Shown: positions 1-7,323, counted from the first letter of the stretch. The stretch: DNA of 16,901 nt from Candidatus Caccousia avistercoris (GCA_018715025.1 DVMK01000032.1:1-16901), one strand, 5' to 3'. The notes: a model not told the origin generated them from the letters alone. Numbers and translations are program-made.

Positions 1-332
1 AAAAATGCGGAGGAACTTTCGCAATCGTAAGATTGCGAGTGTTCCTGTAAAGGGGCCGGCGTTTAGTGACCCTAAGGGCACAAGCCGGCCAAGCGCTGAG
101 GGAAAAGTGGGCGGCGAGGGAGAGGTAGGACAGCCCCTGGGGTCGAGGGGGGCGCCGTGTGCCGGTGGCACACAAACAAGGCGCCGACCGGAGCGGCAGC
201 GGAGACTCGGGCCCCCGCGAATCTTTGCATACTTTCTTTTCGTCAAGAAAGTATGGCCCGCCGCGGCGAGCGGCAAAGGAAAAATTAGATGTAATTATAA
301 TCAAGTGCGCAGCAGAAAAAGCGGAGCAAAGA
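1..332. repeat. Intergenic repeat R1 (long copy of a structured repeat family)
   Basis: First of three related copies in this window (R2 at 8897-8976, R3 at 9141-9418). Visible modules are: stem-loop A at 11-46 (outer AGGAAC/GTTCCT, inner CGCAATC/GATTGCG, loop GTAA); stem-loop B at 54-90 (GGCCGGC/GCCGGCC enclosing CCCTAAGGG); a copy-specific hairpin at 151-185 (outer GGCGCC/GGCGCC, inner GTGTGCC/GGCACAC); and stem-loop C at 228-255 (11 bp, loop TTCGTC). An A-rich tail at about 272-332 is shared with R3. The first 80 bases match R2 at 79 positions. The copy starts at the window edge, so its true left end is not visible. It lies downstream of hisS, in the same orientation relative to the minus-strand genes as R3. 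Function unknown. The structure is seen directly; a role as RNA, MITE-like element or 3'-end element is inference. Confidence 0.85.
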
Positions 333-396
333 AAAAGGCAATTTTTAGCGGAGAGGCTGGAGGGGTGTAGTTCCGCGGCCCCGCTTTACCACGTAC

Positions 397-563
397 GGGG
401 GCACCCCTCGCTAGGGTGCCCCCACGAGGAAACAGTCCCCCGGACTGTTTCCTCTCCCCCTCCTGAGCTTTGGAAGCATCAGGTGTTCCGTTTTCTGCGG
501 AAAACGGCCAAAGGCTCTGCCTTTGGAATCCGCAAACTTTTGAAAAAGTTTGATCAAAACTTT
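397..563. repeat. Cluster of consecutive perfect hairpins downstream of hisS
   Basis: Several inverted repeats lie almost end to end. H1 397-423 is GGGGGCACCC/GGGTGCCCCC with a 7-nt loop. H2 426-454 has 13 perfect pairs starting GAGGAAACAGTCC and a CCC loop. H3 488-507 is CCGTTTTC/GAAAACGG with a TGCG loop. H4 508-526 is CCAAAGG/CCTTTGG. H5 533-552 is CAAACTTTT/AAAAGTTTG, and H6 545-563 is AAAGTTT/AAACTTT around GATCA, which overlaps and competes with H5. No credible reading frame covers them. On the minus strand they lie downstream of hisS, so they could end or protect its transcript. None has a textbook hairpin plus U-tract except the weak AT-rich ones. Confidence 0.75.
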
Positions 564-616
564 ATACCTTTGCTTTTTGGCAGCTTTTCTGCTTGAAAAA
601 GTTTGATCAAAACTTT
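540..616. repeat. 24-bp direct repeat containing a GATC dyad (540-563 and 593-616)
   Basis: The same 24 bases occur twice, 53 nt apart. Each unit starts TTGAAAAAGTTTGATC and ends AAAACTTT. Each contains the dyad AAAGTTT-GATCA-AAACTTT, so each copy can form a 7-bp AT-rich hairpin. Read on the minus strand, the copy at 593-616 lies about 50 nt after the hisS stop and runs into TTTTTC, so it could act as a weak intrinsic terminator. The repeat and dyad are seen directly; the terminator role is inference. Confidence 0.7.
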
Positions 617-668
617 CGCGTTTGCTCTTAGGAAGCAGGCGGGCAAAGGATGTTTCGCTCAACCTCTC

Positions 669-1976
669 TCACTCAGAGAAAGGGATCGGAAGCGAATCCT
701 CGTCTGCGGTGGAGAAGGTGATGAAATCGTCAATGAAATTCTCCCGGATGGAGATCTTCCGCTTCTCTCCGGTTTTCATATTCTTCATCTCCGCCTTCCC
801 GCAGGCCAGCTCATCGTCCCCCAGCACAATGCTGTACTTGGCCCCGGTTTTCCCCGCGTATTTCATCTGGGCCTTCAGACCCCTGGCGTTCACGTCGCAG
901 CCAGCCTTCACGCCGCAGCGCCACAGCTCGCTGCACAGCCGGAAGGCTTCCAGCCGGGCCGGTTCCCCCAGAGAGGCGATGAACAGCTCGCAGGGCTCCT
1001 GCTCGGGAAGCTCTACCCCCTGCTGCTGCAGAAGCAGAAGCAGGCGTTCCATGCCAAGGCCGAAGCCCAGGGCGGGCATGGACTGGCCGCCCAGCTCTTC
1101 CACCAGGCCGTCGTACCGGCCGCCGGCGCAGACGGCCAGCTCTTTGCCGTCAATCTCTGCCAGGAACTCAAAGACGGTGCGGGTGTAGTAGTCCAGCCCG
1201 CGCACAATGGAGGGGTCTACCGTGTACTCTACGCCCACGGCGGAAAGGGCGGCCTTCACGCTTTCAAAGTGCGCCTGGCAGTCGCTGCACAGGTAGTCCA
1301 GCATGCGGGGCGCGCCCGCGGCGATGCGCCCGCACTCCGGGCTCTTGCAGTCCAGAATGCGCATGGGGTTGCGTTCCAGCCGGTCAAGGCACGTCTCGCA
1401 CAGCTCTTCCCGGTGTGCGCCGAAGTAGGCCCGCAGCTCCTCCAGGTATTTGGCGCGGCAGGTGGGGCAGCCGATGGAATTGATCGTCAGCCGCACGCCC
1501 TTGAGCCCGAAGCGCTCGAAAATGGATTTGCCCAGGAGGATGACCTCCGCGTCTGCCAGGGGATCGGCGGAACCGTACATCTCTACCCCGAACTGGTGGA
1601 ATTCCCGCAGGCGGCCCTTCTGGGCCTTCTCGTACCGGTAGCAGGAGGTAAGGTAGTAGAATTTTACCGGCAGGCCCTCGTTGTACACCCCGTGCTCCAG
1701 CATGGCCCTGGCGGCCCCCGCCGTGCCCTCGGGCCGCAGGGTGATGGAACGGCCGCCCTTGTCCTGGAAGGTGTACATTTCCTTCTGCACCACGTCGGTG
1801 GTGTCGCCCACGCTGCGCTGGAACAGCTCGGTGTGCTCGAACACAGGCGTGCGCACCTCGCCGAAGCCGTGCAGCTCCGCCTCGCTGCGCATCACGTTTT
1901 CCAGTACCTGCCAGCGGGCCGCTTCCTGGGGAAGCACGTCCTCTGTGCCGCGGGGCGCTTGGGTTAAAAGATCCAT
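669..1976 (-). CDS. hisS: Histidine--tRNA ligase (HisRS)
   Basis: Charges tRNA-His with histidine using ATP; cytosolic class II synthetase, 435 aa, a normal length. Visible signatures are RGTEDVLP at residues 9-16, TLRPEGTA at 79-86, motif 2 YRYEKAQKGRLREFHQFG at 113-130, the HisA motif GLDYYTRTVFE at 260-270, AGGRYDGLVEE at 284-294, and motif 3 ALGFGLGMERL at 302-312. A C-terminal anticodon-binding domain follows from about 330. Residues 170-233 contain paired cysteines (CPTC, CETC, CKSPEC, CSDC), common in clostridial HisRS and possibly metal-binding. I chose the ATG at 1976 because GGAAAGG lies 9 nt upstream; the ATGs at 1985 and 1994 have no properly spaced site. The open frame continues further 5', but that DNA is the T-box leader. 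Expression should rise when uncharged tRNA-His accumulates. Confidence 0.97.
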   Translation of the reverse strand: MDLLTQAPRGTEDVLPQEAARWQVLENVMRSEAELHGFGEVRTPVFEHTELFQRSVGDTTDVVQKEMYTFQDKGGRSITLRPEGTAGAARAMLEHGVYNEGLPVKFYYLTSCYRYEKAQKGRLREFHQFGVEMYGSADPLADAEVILLGKSIFERFGLKGVRLTINSIGCPTCRAKYLEELRAYFGAHREELCETCLDRLERNPMRILDCKSPECGRIAAGAPRMLDYLCSDCQAHFESVKAALSAVGVEYTVDPSIVRGLDYYTRTVFEFLAEIDGKELAVCAGGRYDGLVEELGGQSMPALGFGLGMERLLLLLQQQGVELPEQEPCELFIASLGEPARLEAFRLCSELWRCGVKAGCDVNARGLKAQMKYAGKTGAKYSIVLGDDELACGKAEMKNMKTGEKRKISIRENFIDDFITFSTADEDSLPIPFSE

Positions 1977-2024
1977 ATCCTTCATCCTTTCCATAGGAAA
2001 TTCATGTATTTTTTTCGGGGATGC

Positions 2025-2265
2025 AAAACCCCCCGTCCCTCCTCCGCCCGGCGTGCCGGGGCGGGGCAGAAAGGGACGAGGGGTTCCTCGTGGTGCCACC
2101 CTTTGTTCAGAGGCCAAGCGGCCCCCCTTCGTTTCCCCCTGTTTTCTGCGAGGGGGGCGCAGCGGCTCCCGGATGTCCTTCGCCGGCTGCCCGCGGCGCG
2201 CTTTCAGCAGGGCGCGCGCCTCTCTGTGTGCGGGAAGTTCCCGGGTACTGCTTCCGTTCGTTGCC
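2025..2265 (-). promoter_or_regulatory. T-box riboswitch, His-specific, upstream of hisS
   Basis: On the minus strand the T-box core AGGGTGGCACCACG is at 2102-2089. The antiterminator spans 2104-2070: AAAGGG pairs with CCCTTT around the UGGCACC bulge, with an inner ACGAGG/CCTCGT stem. The competing terminator has a 12-bp stem, with 2083-2072 pairing to 2040-2029, followed by TTTT at 2028-2025. Upstream, an AGTA loop-E-like motif and a GC-rich distal hairpin fit Stem I. A CAT triplet at 2175-2173, in the expected 3' side of Stem I, is a His codon and matches the downstream gene. T-box family knowledge: uncharged cognate tRNA stabilises the antiterminator and permits transcription. The 5' boundary is approximate. 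No clear separate promoter was seen, so transcription may come from minD-mgsA. Confidence 0.92.
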
Positions 2266-2337
2266 GTTGAACTCTCTCCGGCTCTGCCGGAGGGCGTTTT
2301 TCCTGCCAGCTTTCTTTTGCAAAGCCGGGGCAGGGGG

Positions 2338-2739
2338 TCAATGGGTTCTGAGAATGTCTCTCCAGTCCAGGTCGCCCCGCTCCAGGCCGTGAATGAGAAC
2401 CTCGGCGGTGGCAATGTTGGTGGCCACCGGAATGTTGTGCATGTCGCACAGGCGCAGCAGGCTCATGTCGTTGGGCTCGCTGGGCTTTGGGGTGAGCGGG
2501 TCCCGGAAGAGGAGGAGCAGGTCCACCTCGTTGCAGGCAATGCGCGCGGCAATCTGCTGGTCCCCGCCCTGGGAACCGGCCAGGAATTTCTGAATCTCAA
2601 GGCCGGTGGCTTCGGCCACCATTTTTCCGGTGGTGCCGGTGGCGCAGAGGGTGTGGCGGCTCAGCACGCCGCAATATGCAATGCAAAATTGTACCATCAG
2701 TTCTTTTTTCGCGTCATGTGCGATTAAGGCAATGTTCAT
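2338..2739 (-). CDS. mgsA: Methylglyoxal synthase family protein with altered active site
   Basis: 133 aa, the usual family length. The fold signatures are clear: IALIAHD at residues 3-9, ATGTTGK at 33-39, GGDQQI at 58-63, LLLLFRDPL at 74-82, LLRLCDMHNIPVATNIATAEVLI at 94-116 and GDLDWRDI near the end. Methylglyoxal synthase converts dihydroxyacetone phosphate to methylglyoxal and phosphate. Aligned by hand to E. coli MgsA, the catalytic Asp71 is kept (D60) and Asp91 is kept (D80). His98 is Ser (S87), Asp101 is Asn (N90) and Ser65 is Ala (A54). The fold is certain, but classical activity is not. The ATG has AAGGAGGG 7 nt upstream and starts 36 nt after the minD stop, so co-transcription is likely. 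In clostridia mgsA commonly follows the min/rodA genes. Confidence 0.9.
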   Translation of the reverse strand: MNIALIAHDAKKELMVQFCIAYCGVLSRHTLCATGTTGKMVAEATGLEIQKFLAGSQGGDQQIAARIACNEVDLLLLFRDPLTPKPSEPNDMSLLRLCDMHNIPVATNIATAEVLIHGLERGDLDWRDILRTH

Positions 2740-2775
2740 CAGGAAGCCCTCCTTCGTGTCGTAGTCGGTATATGG

Positions 2776-3522
2776 TTAAAATCTGCGAAGAGAAGCAAGT
2801 GGAATCTGTTCGCCTTCCAGCCGGGCGGCCAAACGCTCCAGCGCCATGGCGCCCTGGCTTTTCTGGGGGAACCCAACGCCCCCCGCCGTGGCGGCGGCCA
2901 GGCCTGGGTCTTCGGGAATGACGGCGATAAGCCGCACCCCTACGGCGTCAATCACATCGTCCAGGCTGTGGAAAACCCCCTGGCTGCGGAAGGCCGCCCC
3001 GGAAAACCGGTTCACCACCAGCCGCTGCTGGGTGATGCCGGCCTTTTCCAGCGCCGTCCTGGTTTTGGCGCTGTTCCGCAGGCACACCGGGTCCGGCGTG
3101 GAAACCACCAGGGCCCGATCCGCCCCCGCCGCAGCGCTGAAAAAACCCGCGCCAATTCCGGCCGGGCAGTCGATGAGGACATGGTCGTAAAAGCGCGCCA
3201 GCGCGCGCACCAGCTGTTTCATCACGTCGGGGCTTACCAGGTCCTCCTCCCGGGAGGGCGCCGCCAGCAGAAACAGGTTTTCCTGCCAGGGGCAGGGGTA
3301 CACGGCTTGTCCAAGCTCCGCCCCTCCGGAAATCACATCGGAAAGGTCGTAGACGCGCTCCTGGGCTACGCCCAGCATGTGGTCCAGGCAGGAAAGGCCG
3401 GCGTCCCCGTCAATCAGCAAAACACGCCTGCCGCGGCGGGCCAGGGCTGAACCCACGCCGGTGGTCAGGGTAGATTTCCCCACCCCGCCTTTTCCGGATG
3501 TAATCAGAAGTACTGCGCCCAT
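2776..3522 (-). CDS. minD: MinD-family septum-site ATPase (divergent)
   Basis: 248 aa ParA/MinD ATPase. Visible motifs are the deviant Walker A GKGGVGKST at residues 10-18 (signature Lys11 and Lys16), switch I IDGDAGLSCLD at 37-47 and the MinD hallmark LIDCPAGIGAGF at 116-127. VVNRF at 169-173 and the IPEDPGLAAA region at 202-211 also fit. MinD recruits MinC to the membrane to block polar division. I chose ATG 3522 because AAGGAGG lies just upstream; a longer frame from 3570 would put the promoter and Shine-Dalgarno inside the gene. The protein ends ARLEGEQIPLASLRRF and lacks the obvious C-terminal amphipathic membrane-targeting helix of typical MinD. No minC or minE is adjacent. Assignment to the MinD group is firm; its role in division is inferred. 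Confidence 0.88.
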   Translation of the reverse strand: MGAVLLITSGKGGVGKSTLTTGVGSALARRGRRVLLIDGDAGLSCLDHMLGVAQERVYDLSDVISGGAELGQAVYPCPWQENLFLLAAPSREEDLVSPDVMKQLVRALARFYDHVLIDCPAGIGAGFFSAAAGADRALVVSTPDPVCLRNSAKTRTALEKAGITQQRLVVNRFSGAAFRSQGVFHSLDDVIDAVGVRLIAVIPEDPGLAAATAGGVGFPQKSQGAMALERLAARLEGEQIPLASLRRF

Positions 3523-3541
3523 GGAATCCTCCTTATCTTCC

Positions 3542-3570
3542 ATAGTATCACAATCTTTGGCTGTAGTCAA
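3542..3570 (-). promoter_or_regulatory. Sigma-A type promoter of minD-mgsA
   Basis: On the minus strand -35 TTGACT (3570-3565) and -10 TACTAT (3547-3542) are separated by 17 nt. A start about 7 nt downstream gives a leader of only about 13 nt, just enough for the minD Shine-Dalgarno. This makes minD-mgsA, and by read-through the hisS leader, a transcription unit separate from PBP2. Confidence 0.65.
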
Positions 3571-3670
3571 AGTGTTTTTTGGTGAATACTGTATGGATTT
3601 TCAAAATTATGTGGACTGAACAACAGGAAGGAGAGGGCTTTGTGGGATTATTCCAAAAGAGAAAAATAAT

Positions 3671-5845
3671 TTATCCCTCCTGGGAAGAAGCGCTGCCGGA
3701 AGAGGCGGGTTCCGCCGCCTGGGCAGCCTGCTGCTGTTCATATTCCTGCTGCTCCGCCTCGGTGCGGATGACCCCGTCCTCCTGGACGGCGGCGCCGTAA
3801 AAGTAGGCGTCCAGCAAATCCTCCACCACGTTCTGGCAGTAGGTGCCGGTGGAGCCGTGCTCCAGCACGACGGCCACGGCCACCTGGGGGTCGTCCGCCG
3901 GGGCGTAGCCGATGAAAGTCACGTTGTCGGAACCGTTGGTCCACTCGGCGGTGCCGGTTTTGCCGGCGATCTGCACCGGGTAGTTTTTCAGCCCGGCGCT
4001 GACCGCGCCGTCTGTGCTCACGGCCTCCATGCCAGCCTTCACGTAGTCCAGGTTTTCCTGGGAAACGCCCACGTTTTCCACAATTTCCGGGGTGAGCTCC
4101 TCCTTCACCGTTTCCCTGGTGTAGTCGGTGATTTTGCTGATGATGGTGGCCCTGGGCCGGTTGCCGTTGTTGGCCAGGGTGGCGGCGTAGGTGCACAGCT
4201 GCAGGGGGGTGAAGGCGTTGTCGCTCTGGCCGATGGCGGCGTTGAGGGTTTCGCCCTGGTACCACACGTCGCGGGATTCCGGCCCGGCCAGGGTGCCGGC
4301 GCTCTCGCCGATCTCAATGCCTGTTTTCACGCCCAGGCCGAACCGCTTGCAGTACAGGTTCATGGCGCTGATGCCAAGCTGGTAGCCGGTTTCAAAGAAA
4401 AAGATGTTGCAGGATTTTTCCAGAGCGGTGCGCAGGGTGATGGTGCCGTGCCAGCCCAGGCAGGTGGGGGCGTTCACCGTGCTGCCGTTGGTGAACCGGG
4501 TGTAGTAGTGGTTGCAGGTGATGGCGGTGGAGTTGGTGATGACCCCCTCCTCCAGAGCCGCGGCGGCCACGGCGGGCTTGAAGCAGGAGCCGGGGGCGAA
4601 GGTGCCGTTGAAGGCCTTGTTCACCAGGGGGGTGCCCTGCTCGTCGTTGGCCAGGGCGGCGTAATAGCTGGCGTCCTCCTGGGCCTGCACCAGGTCGTAG
4701 GTGGGGTAGGTGCCGGCGGCCAGCACCGCGCCGGTTTTCACGTCCATCAGCACGGCGCCGCCGGTGAAGCAGTCCTCCCCGTGGTACTGGGAACGGCCAT
4801 CGGAGTTGATGGAGTTCAGGTATTCGCCGTGTTCCCGGGCGGCCGTAATGTTTTCCGCCAGGGAAGCGTTGGCCACCGCCTGGATGCGGCTGTCCAGGGT
4901 GAGGTACACCGTGTCGCCCGCCTCCGGCGCTTTGGTTACGGTTTCGCTGGCCAGCGAGCCCAGGCTGGTCATTTCCACCAGTTTTTCCCCGTCCTCCCCC
5001 CGCAGGACGCTTTCAAAGGCGCTTTCCACGCCGCTGATGCCGATGCTGTCGTCAAAGGAATACCCCAGGGCTTCGTAGGTGCTCTGCCATTCCTCCATGG
5101 AGGAGAATTTGCCCATGCGGCCAATGATGTGGGGCATGAGAGAGGTGTTCTGGTATTCCCGGGTGGTGGTCACTTCAATGGAAACGCCGGGGAGCCGCTG
5201 GGTATTTTCGCTGAGGATGGTGACGGTTTCCAGGGACACGTCCTCGGCGAAGGTGTAGGGGTGAGAAACGCCGAACTGGTTTTTTGTCATGTTGTACCGC
5301 ACGGCCACAATGTCCCGCACCTCCTGGGGGGTGTAGCCCTCGGCCACCTCATACTTTTCCACCAGGCTGTCCATACATTCTGCGGCGGTGGCGTAGCTGT
5401 TCACGTTGGCGTAGTCCCGGCTTTTCAGGGTGGTAATCTCCTGGTCGGCCCCTTCTGTAAAGGCGTAGGCGCCGTTTTCGTACACAATGGGGAACACGTC
5501 CGTCCATTCCTCGCCCCGCTCGTCCAGCAGGGCTACCAGCTGGCGGATGGTCTCGTTCTCCTGGCGGACGGTTTCCTCCATGGTTTCCTGGCGCATGTAG
5601 GGCCAGTTCAGGGTCACGGCGTAGCCGGTGCGGTTCACGGCCAGGGGCTCGCCGTTTACGTCAAGAATCTCGCCCCGGGCGGCGGTCATGGTCACGGTGG
5701 CCTGGGTGGAATTGTCGGCGGTGGCCAGCCAGGAAGCCCCGTTTTTAATCTGCCAGTCGTACAGCCGGTACACGTACAGGGCGAACACCAGCACCAGAAC
5801 AAGGGCGCAGAACCGGTACCGCATGCGGTAGGGCTTTTTTTCCAT
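3671..5845 (-). CDS. mrdA: Penicillin-binding protein 2 (elongasome transpeptidase)
   Basis: 724 aa class B penicillin-binding protein that cross-links peptidoglycan on the outer face of the membrane during lateral wall growth. A single N-terminal membrane anchor lies at about residues 11-28, followed by the dimerisation/pedestal domain with ARGEILDVNGEPLAVNRTGY at 56-75. The transpeptidase domain carries SxxK as GSCFKP (Ser420, Lys423), SxN as SCN (478-480), WYQGETLNAAIGQ at 528-540 and KTGT at 629-632. The SxxK box has Cys at the position usually occupied by Thr. The C-terminal tail from about 696 is Glu/Gln/Ala/Ser rich. It starts at an ATG with GGAAAGGAGG upstream, 27 nt after mreD. The mreC-mreD-PBP2 arrangement supports the PBP2 (RodA partner) role over a division or sporulation PBP. 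No rodA is adjacent. Confidence 0.93.
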   Translation of the reverse strand: MEKKPYRMRYRFCALVLVLVFALYVYRLYDWQIKNGASWLATADNSTQATVTMTAARGEILDVNGEPLAVNRTGYAVTLNWPYMRQETMEETVRQENETIRQLVALLDERGEEWTDVFPIVYENGAYAFTEGADQEITTLKSRDYANVNSYATAAECMDSLVEKYEVAEGYTPQEVRDIVAVRYNMTKNQFGVSHPYTFAEDVSLETVTILSENTQRLPGVSIEVTTTREYQNTSLMPHIIGRMGKFSSMEEWQSTYEALGYSFDDSIGISGVESAFESVLRGEDGEKLVEMTSLGSLASETVTKAPEAGDTVYLTLDSRIQAVANASLAENITAAREHGEYLNSINSDGRSQYHGEDCFTGGAVLMDVKTGAVLAAGTYPTYDLVQAQEDASYYAALANDEQGTPLVNKAFNGTFAPGSCFKPAVAAAALEEGVITNSTAITCNHYYTRFTNGSTVNAPTCLGWHGTITLRTALEKSCNIFFFETGYQLGISAMNLYCKRFGLGVKTGIEIGESAGTLAGPESRDVWYQGETLNAAIGQSDNAFTPLQLCTYAATLANNGNRPRATIISKITDYTRETVKEELTPEIVENVGVSQENLDYVKAGMEAVSTDGAVSAGLKNYPVQIAGKTGTAEWTNGSDNVTFIGYAPADDPQVAVAVVLEHGSTGTYCQNVVEDLLDAYFYGAAVQEDGVIRTEAEQQEYEQQQAAQAAEPASSGSASSQEG

Positions 5846-5872
5846 GGGGCAAAGGGCCTCCTTTCCGCCCGG

Positions 5873-6382
5873 TTATTCCCGCTCCCGCAGGAAAATAGCC
5901 AGGGCTCGGTTGAAATAGTAGGTGACGGGCATGAACACCCAGGTGTAGGCCATGCGGGGCAGGTAATGGTACAGGAAGGCGTACCCCGGGTGCTCGTAGC
6001 CGTATAAAAAGTAACAGAAGAACCATTGCAGAGAAAGCACCACAACCGTGCCGGCCAGCCCGGCCAGCAGGGCCGTGAGCAGGTTGGTGCGGATAAGGTC
6101 GGTGGCCAGCTTCCCCAGAAGGAAGCAGAGCACGCCCAAAAACAGGCCGTGGAAGCCGAAGGCCATGCCCATGCCGAAGTCCAGGAACAGGCCGCACAGC
6201 ACCCCGAAGGCCATGGCGCTCAGGTCGGTTTCAAAAAAGGCGATGGAAAGGGCCGCCGGCAGCAGGAGCACGGGCCGTTCCCGAAAGACGGCGGGCAGCA
6301 GGCCCGGGGTTTCCTGCACCATGAACAGCACCAGAATTTCCAGCACATAGGCGAAATAGCGAATCCCCCTGTACCGGTTCAT
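5873..6382 (-). CDS. mreD: Rod shape-determining protein MreD
   Basis: 169 aa polytopic membrane protein with about five hydrophobic segments, including 12-32, 40-60, 66-94, 104-127 and 140-162. MreD is the integral membrane part of the MreBCD elongation complex. Sequence similarity in this family is weak, so the call rests on size, hydrophobicity, features such as the GLFLDFGMGMAFG stretch at about 64-76, and position directly between mreC and PBP2. The ATG overlaps the mreC stop by 4 nt (ATGA), so translation is probably coupled. Confidence 0.88.
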   Translation of the reverse strand: MNRYRGIRYFAYVLEILVLFMVQETPGLLPAVFRERPVLLLPAALSIAFFETDLSAMAFGVLCGLFLDFGMGMAFGFHGLFLGVLCFLLGKLATDLIRTNLLTALLAGLAGTVVVLSLQWFFCYFLYGYEHPGYAFLYHYLPRMAYTWVFMPVTYYFNRALAIFLRERE

Positions 6383-7293
6383 GGCGTTTCCTCCGAACCT
6401 GTGCCGGAGGAAGCGCTGGAATCCTCCTGCCCGGTGAGGGCCTCGCCCTGGCCTTCAAAGGAGGTAATCACCATAACGTCCTTCACCTGGGTCACATCCA
6501 CAAAAGGCTCTACCAGGGCGTAGAGGGAAACGTCGTACTCTTCGTGCTCAATGGAACGGATGGTGCCGATTTTCAGGTTTTGCGGGTAAATGCTGCCCAG
6601 GCCGCTTGTCACCACAATGTCGCCGGGCTGGGCGGTGGTTTCCGCCGTCAGGTACCCCAGCTTCACCAGGCCCTGGTCGGCCAGCATAAGGTCGGTGCTG
6701 ACCACGCCGCTGTCGCCGGTCACCTTGTCCATGCCGCCCGCCTGGGCGCTTCCCCCCATGCGGGTGTCGGGGGAAAGGATGGTGGTGACCTCAGCCGAAA
6801 TGGAGTTGGCGCTCGACACCCAGCCCACCACGCCCTCGTCGGTGACCACGGGGTCGTTCACCGAAACGCCCGCGTTGGTGCCCCGGTCTATGGTAAAGGT
6901 GTAGAAGCGGTTCGGGTCCCGCCCTATGACAGAGGCCGCCACCAGCTGAAAGTCCTGGTTCTGCTCCTTCATGTCCAGGTACTTGTAAAGCTGGGCGTTC
7001 TCCTTTTTCAGGTCGTAATAGTCTACCAGCTGGCTCTGCAGCTCTGCCACCTGCTGCTTCAGCTGGGCGTTTTCCTCCAGAAGCTGCTCCCGGGAAGCGG
7101 CCGCGTCCCGGGCGGTGGCCGCCGCGTTGTTGGTCACCAGGGTGCTCACCCGCTGCATGGGGGTGGTAAAAAAGCTGAGCAGGCTGGCGGGCGCGCTGGT
7201 TCCCGCCCCTGCGGTGAACAGCATGGTGCACAGCAGCGCCGCGCACACAGCCAGCAGGATTTTTACATTCCGGGAATGGATAAAATCGTTCAT
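6379..7293 (-). CDS. mreC: Rod shape-determining protein MreC
   Basis: 304 aa. A membrane anchor at about residues 9-29 is followed by a coiled coil at about 62-112, rich in Gln, Leu and Glu heptads. The extracellular beta-domain runs from about 118 to 280, with VIGRDPNRFYTFTIDRGTNAGV at about 122-143, VVTDEGVVGWV, and the GDIVVTSGLGSIYPQNLKIGTI segment. MreC links cytoplasmic MreB to PBP2 outside the membrane. The Ser/Glu/Gly-rich C-terminal tail is probably disordered. The ATG has TAGGAGG 11-12 nt upstream. The gene is separated from mreB by 264 nt containing two terminators and a long hairpin, so its expression is probably set apart from mreB. Confidence 0.95.
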   Translation of the reverse strand: MNDFIHSRNVKILLAVCAALLCTMLFTAGAGTSAPASLLSFFTTPMQRVSTLVTNNAAATARDAAASREQLLEENAQLKQQVAELQSQLVDYYDLKKENAQLYKYLDMKEQNQDFQLVAASVIGRDPNRFYTFTIDRGTNAGVSVNDPVVTDEGVVGWVSSANSISAEVTTILSPDTRMGGSAQAGGMDKVTGDSGVVSTDLMLADQGLVKLGYLTAETTAQPGDIVVTSGLGSIYPQNLKIGTIRSIEHEEYDVSLYALVEPFVDVTQVKDVMVITSFEGQGEALTGQEDSSASSGTGSEETP

Positions 7294-7323
7294 GGCTCCG
7301 TCGGCCTCCTATGGGGTTTCGTC

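Noticed and set aside
411..662. Minus-strand open frame of 83 codons after hisS
   Set aside because: It reads through the hairpin array and the direct repeat; composition and structure indicate non-coding DNA.
603..1967. Long antisense open frames opposite hisS, PBP2 (3857-6007), MreC/MreB (6544-8565), U32/dut (10738-13347) and glgP (14352-16895)
   Set aside because: They are shadows of real genes, a by-product of high GC at third codon positions. They are low-complexity, rich in Gly, Ala, Val and His, and start without credible ribosome sites.
1977..2414. N-terminal extension of the hisS frame by about 146 codons
   Set aside because: It runs through the T-box leader and the end of mgsA. 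The protein without it has normal HisRS length and a proper ribosome site.
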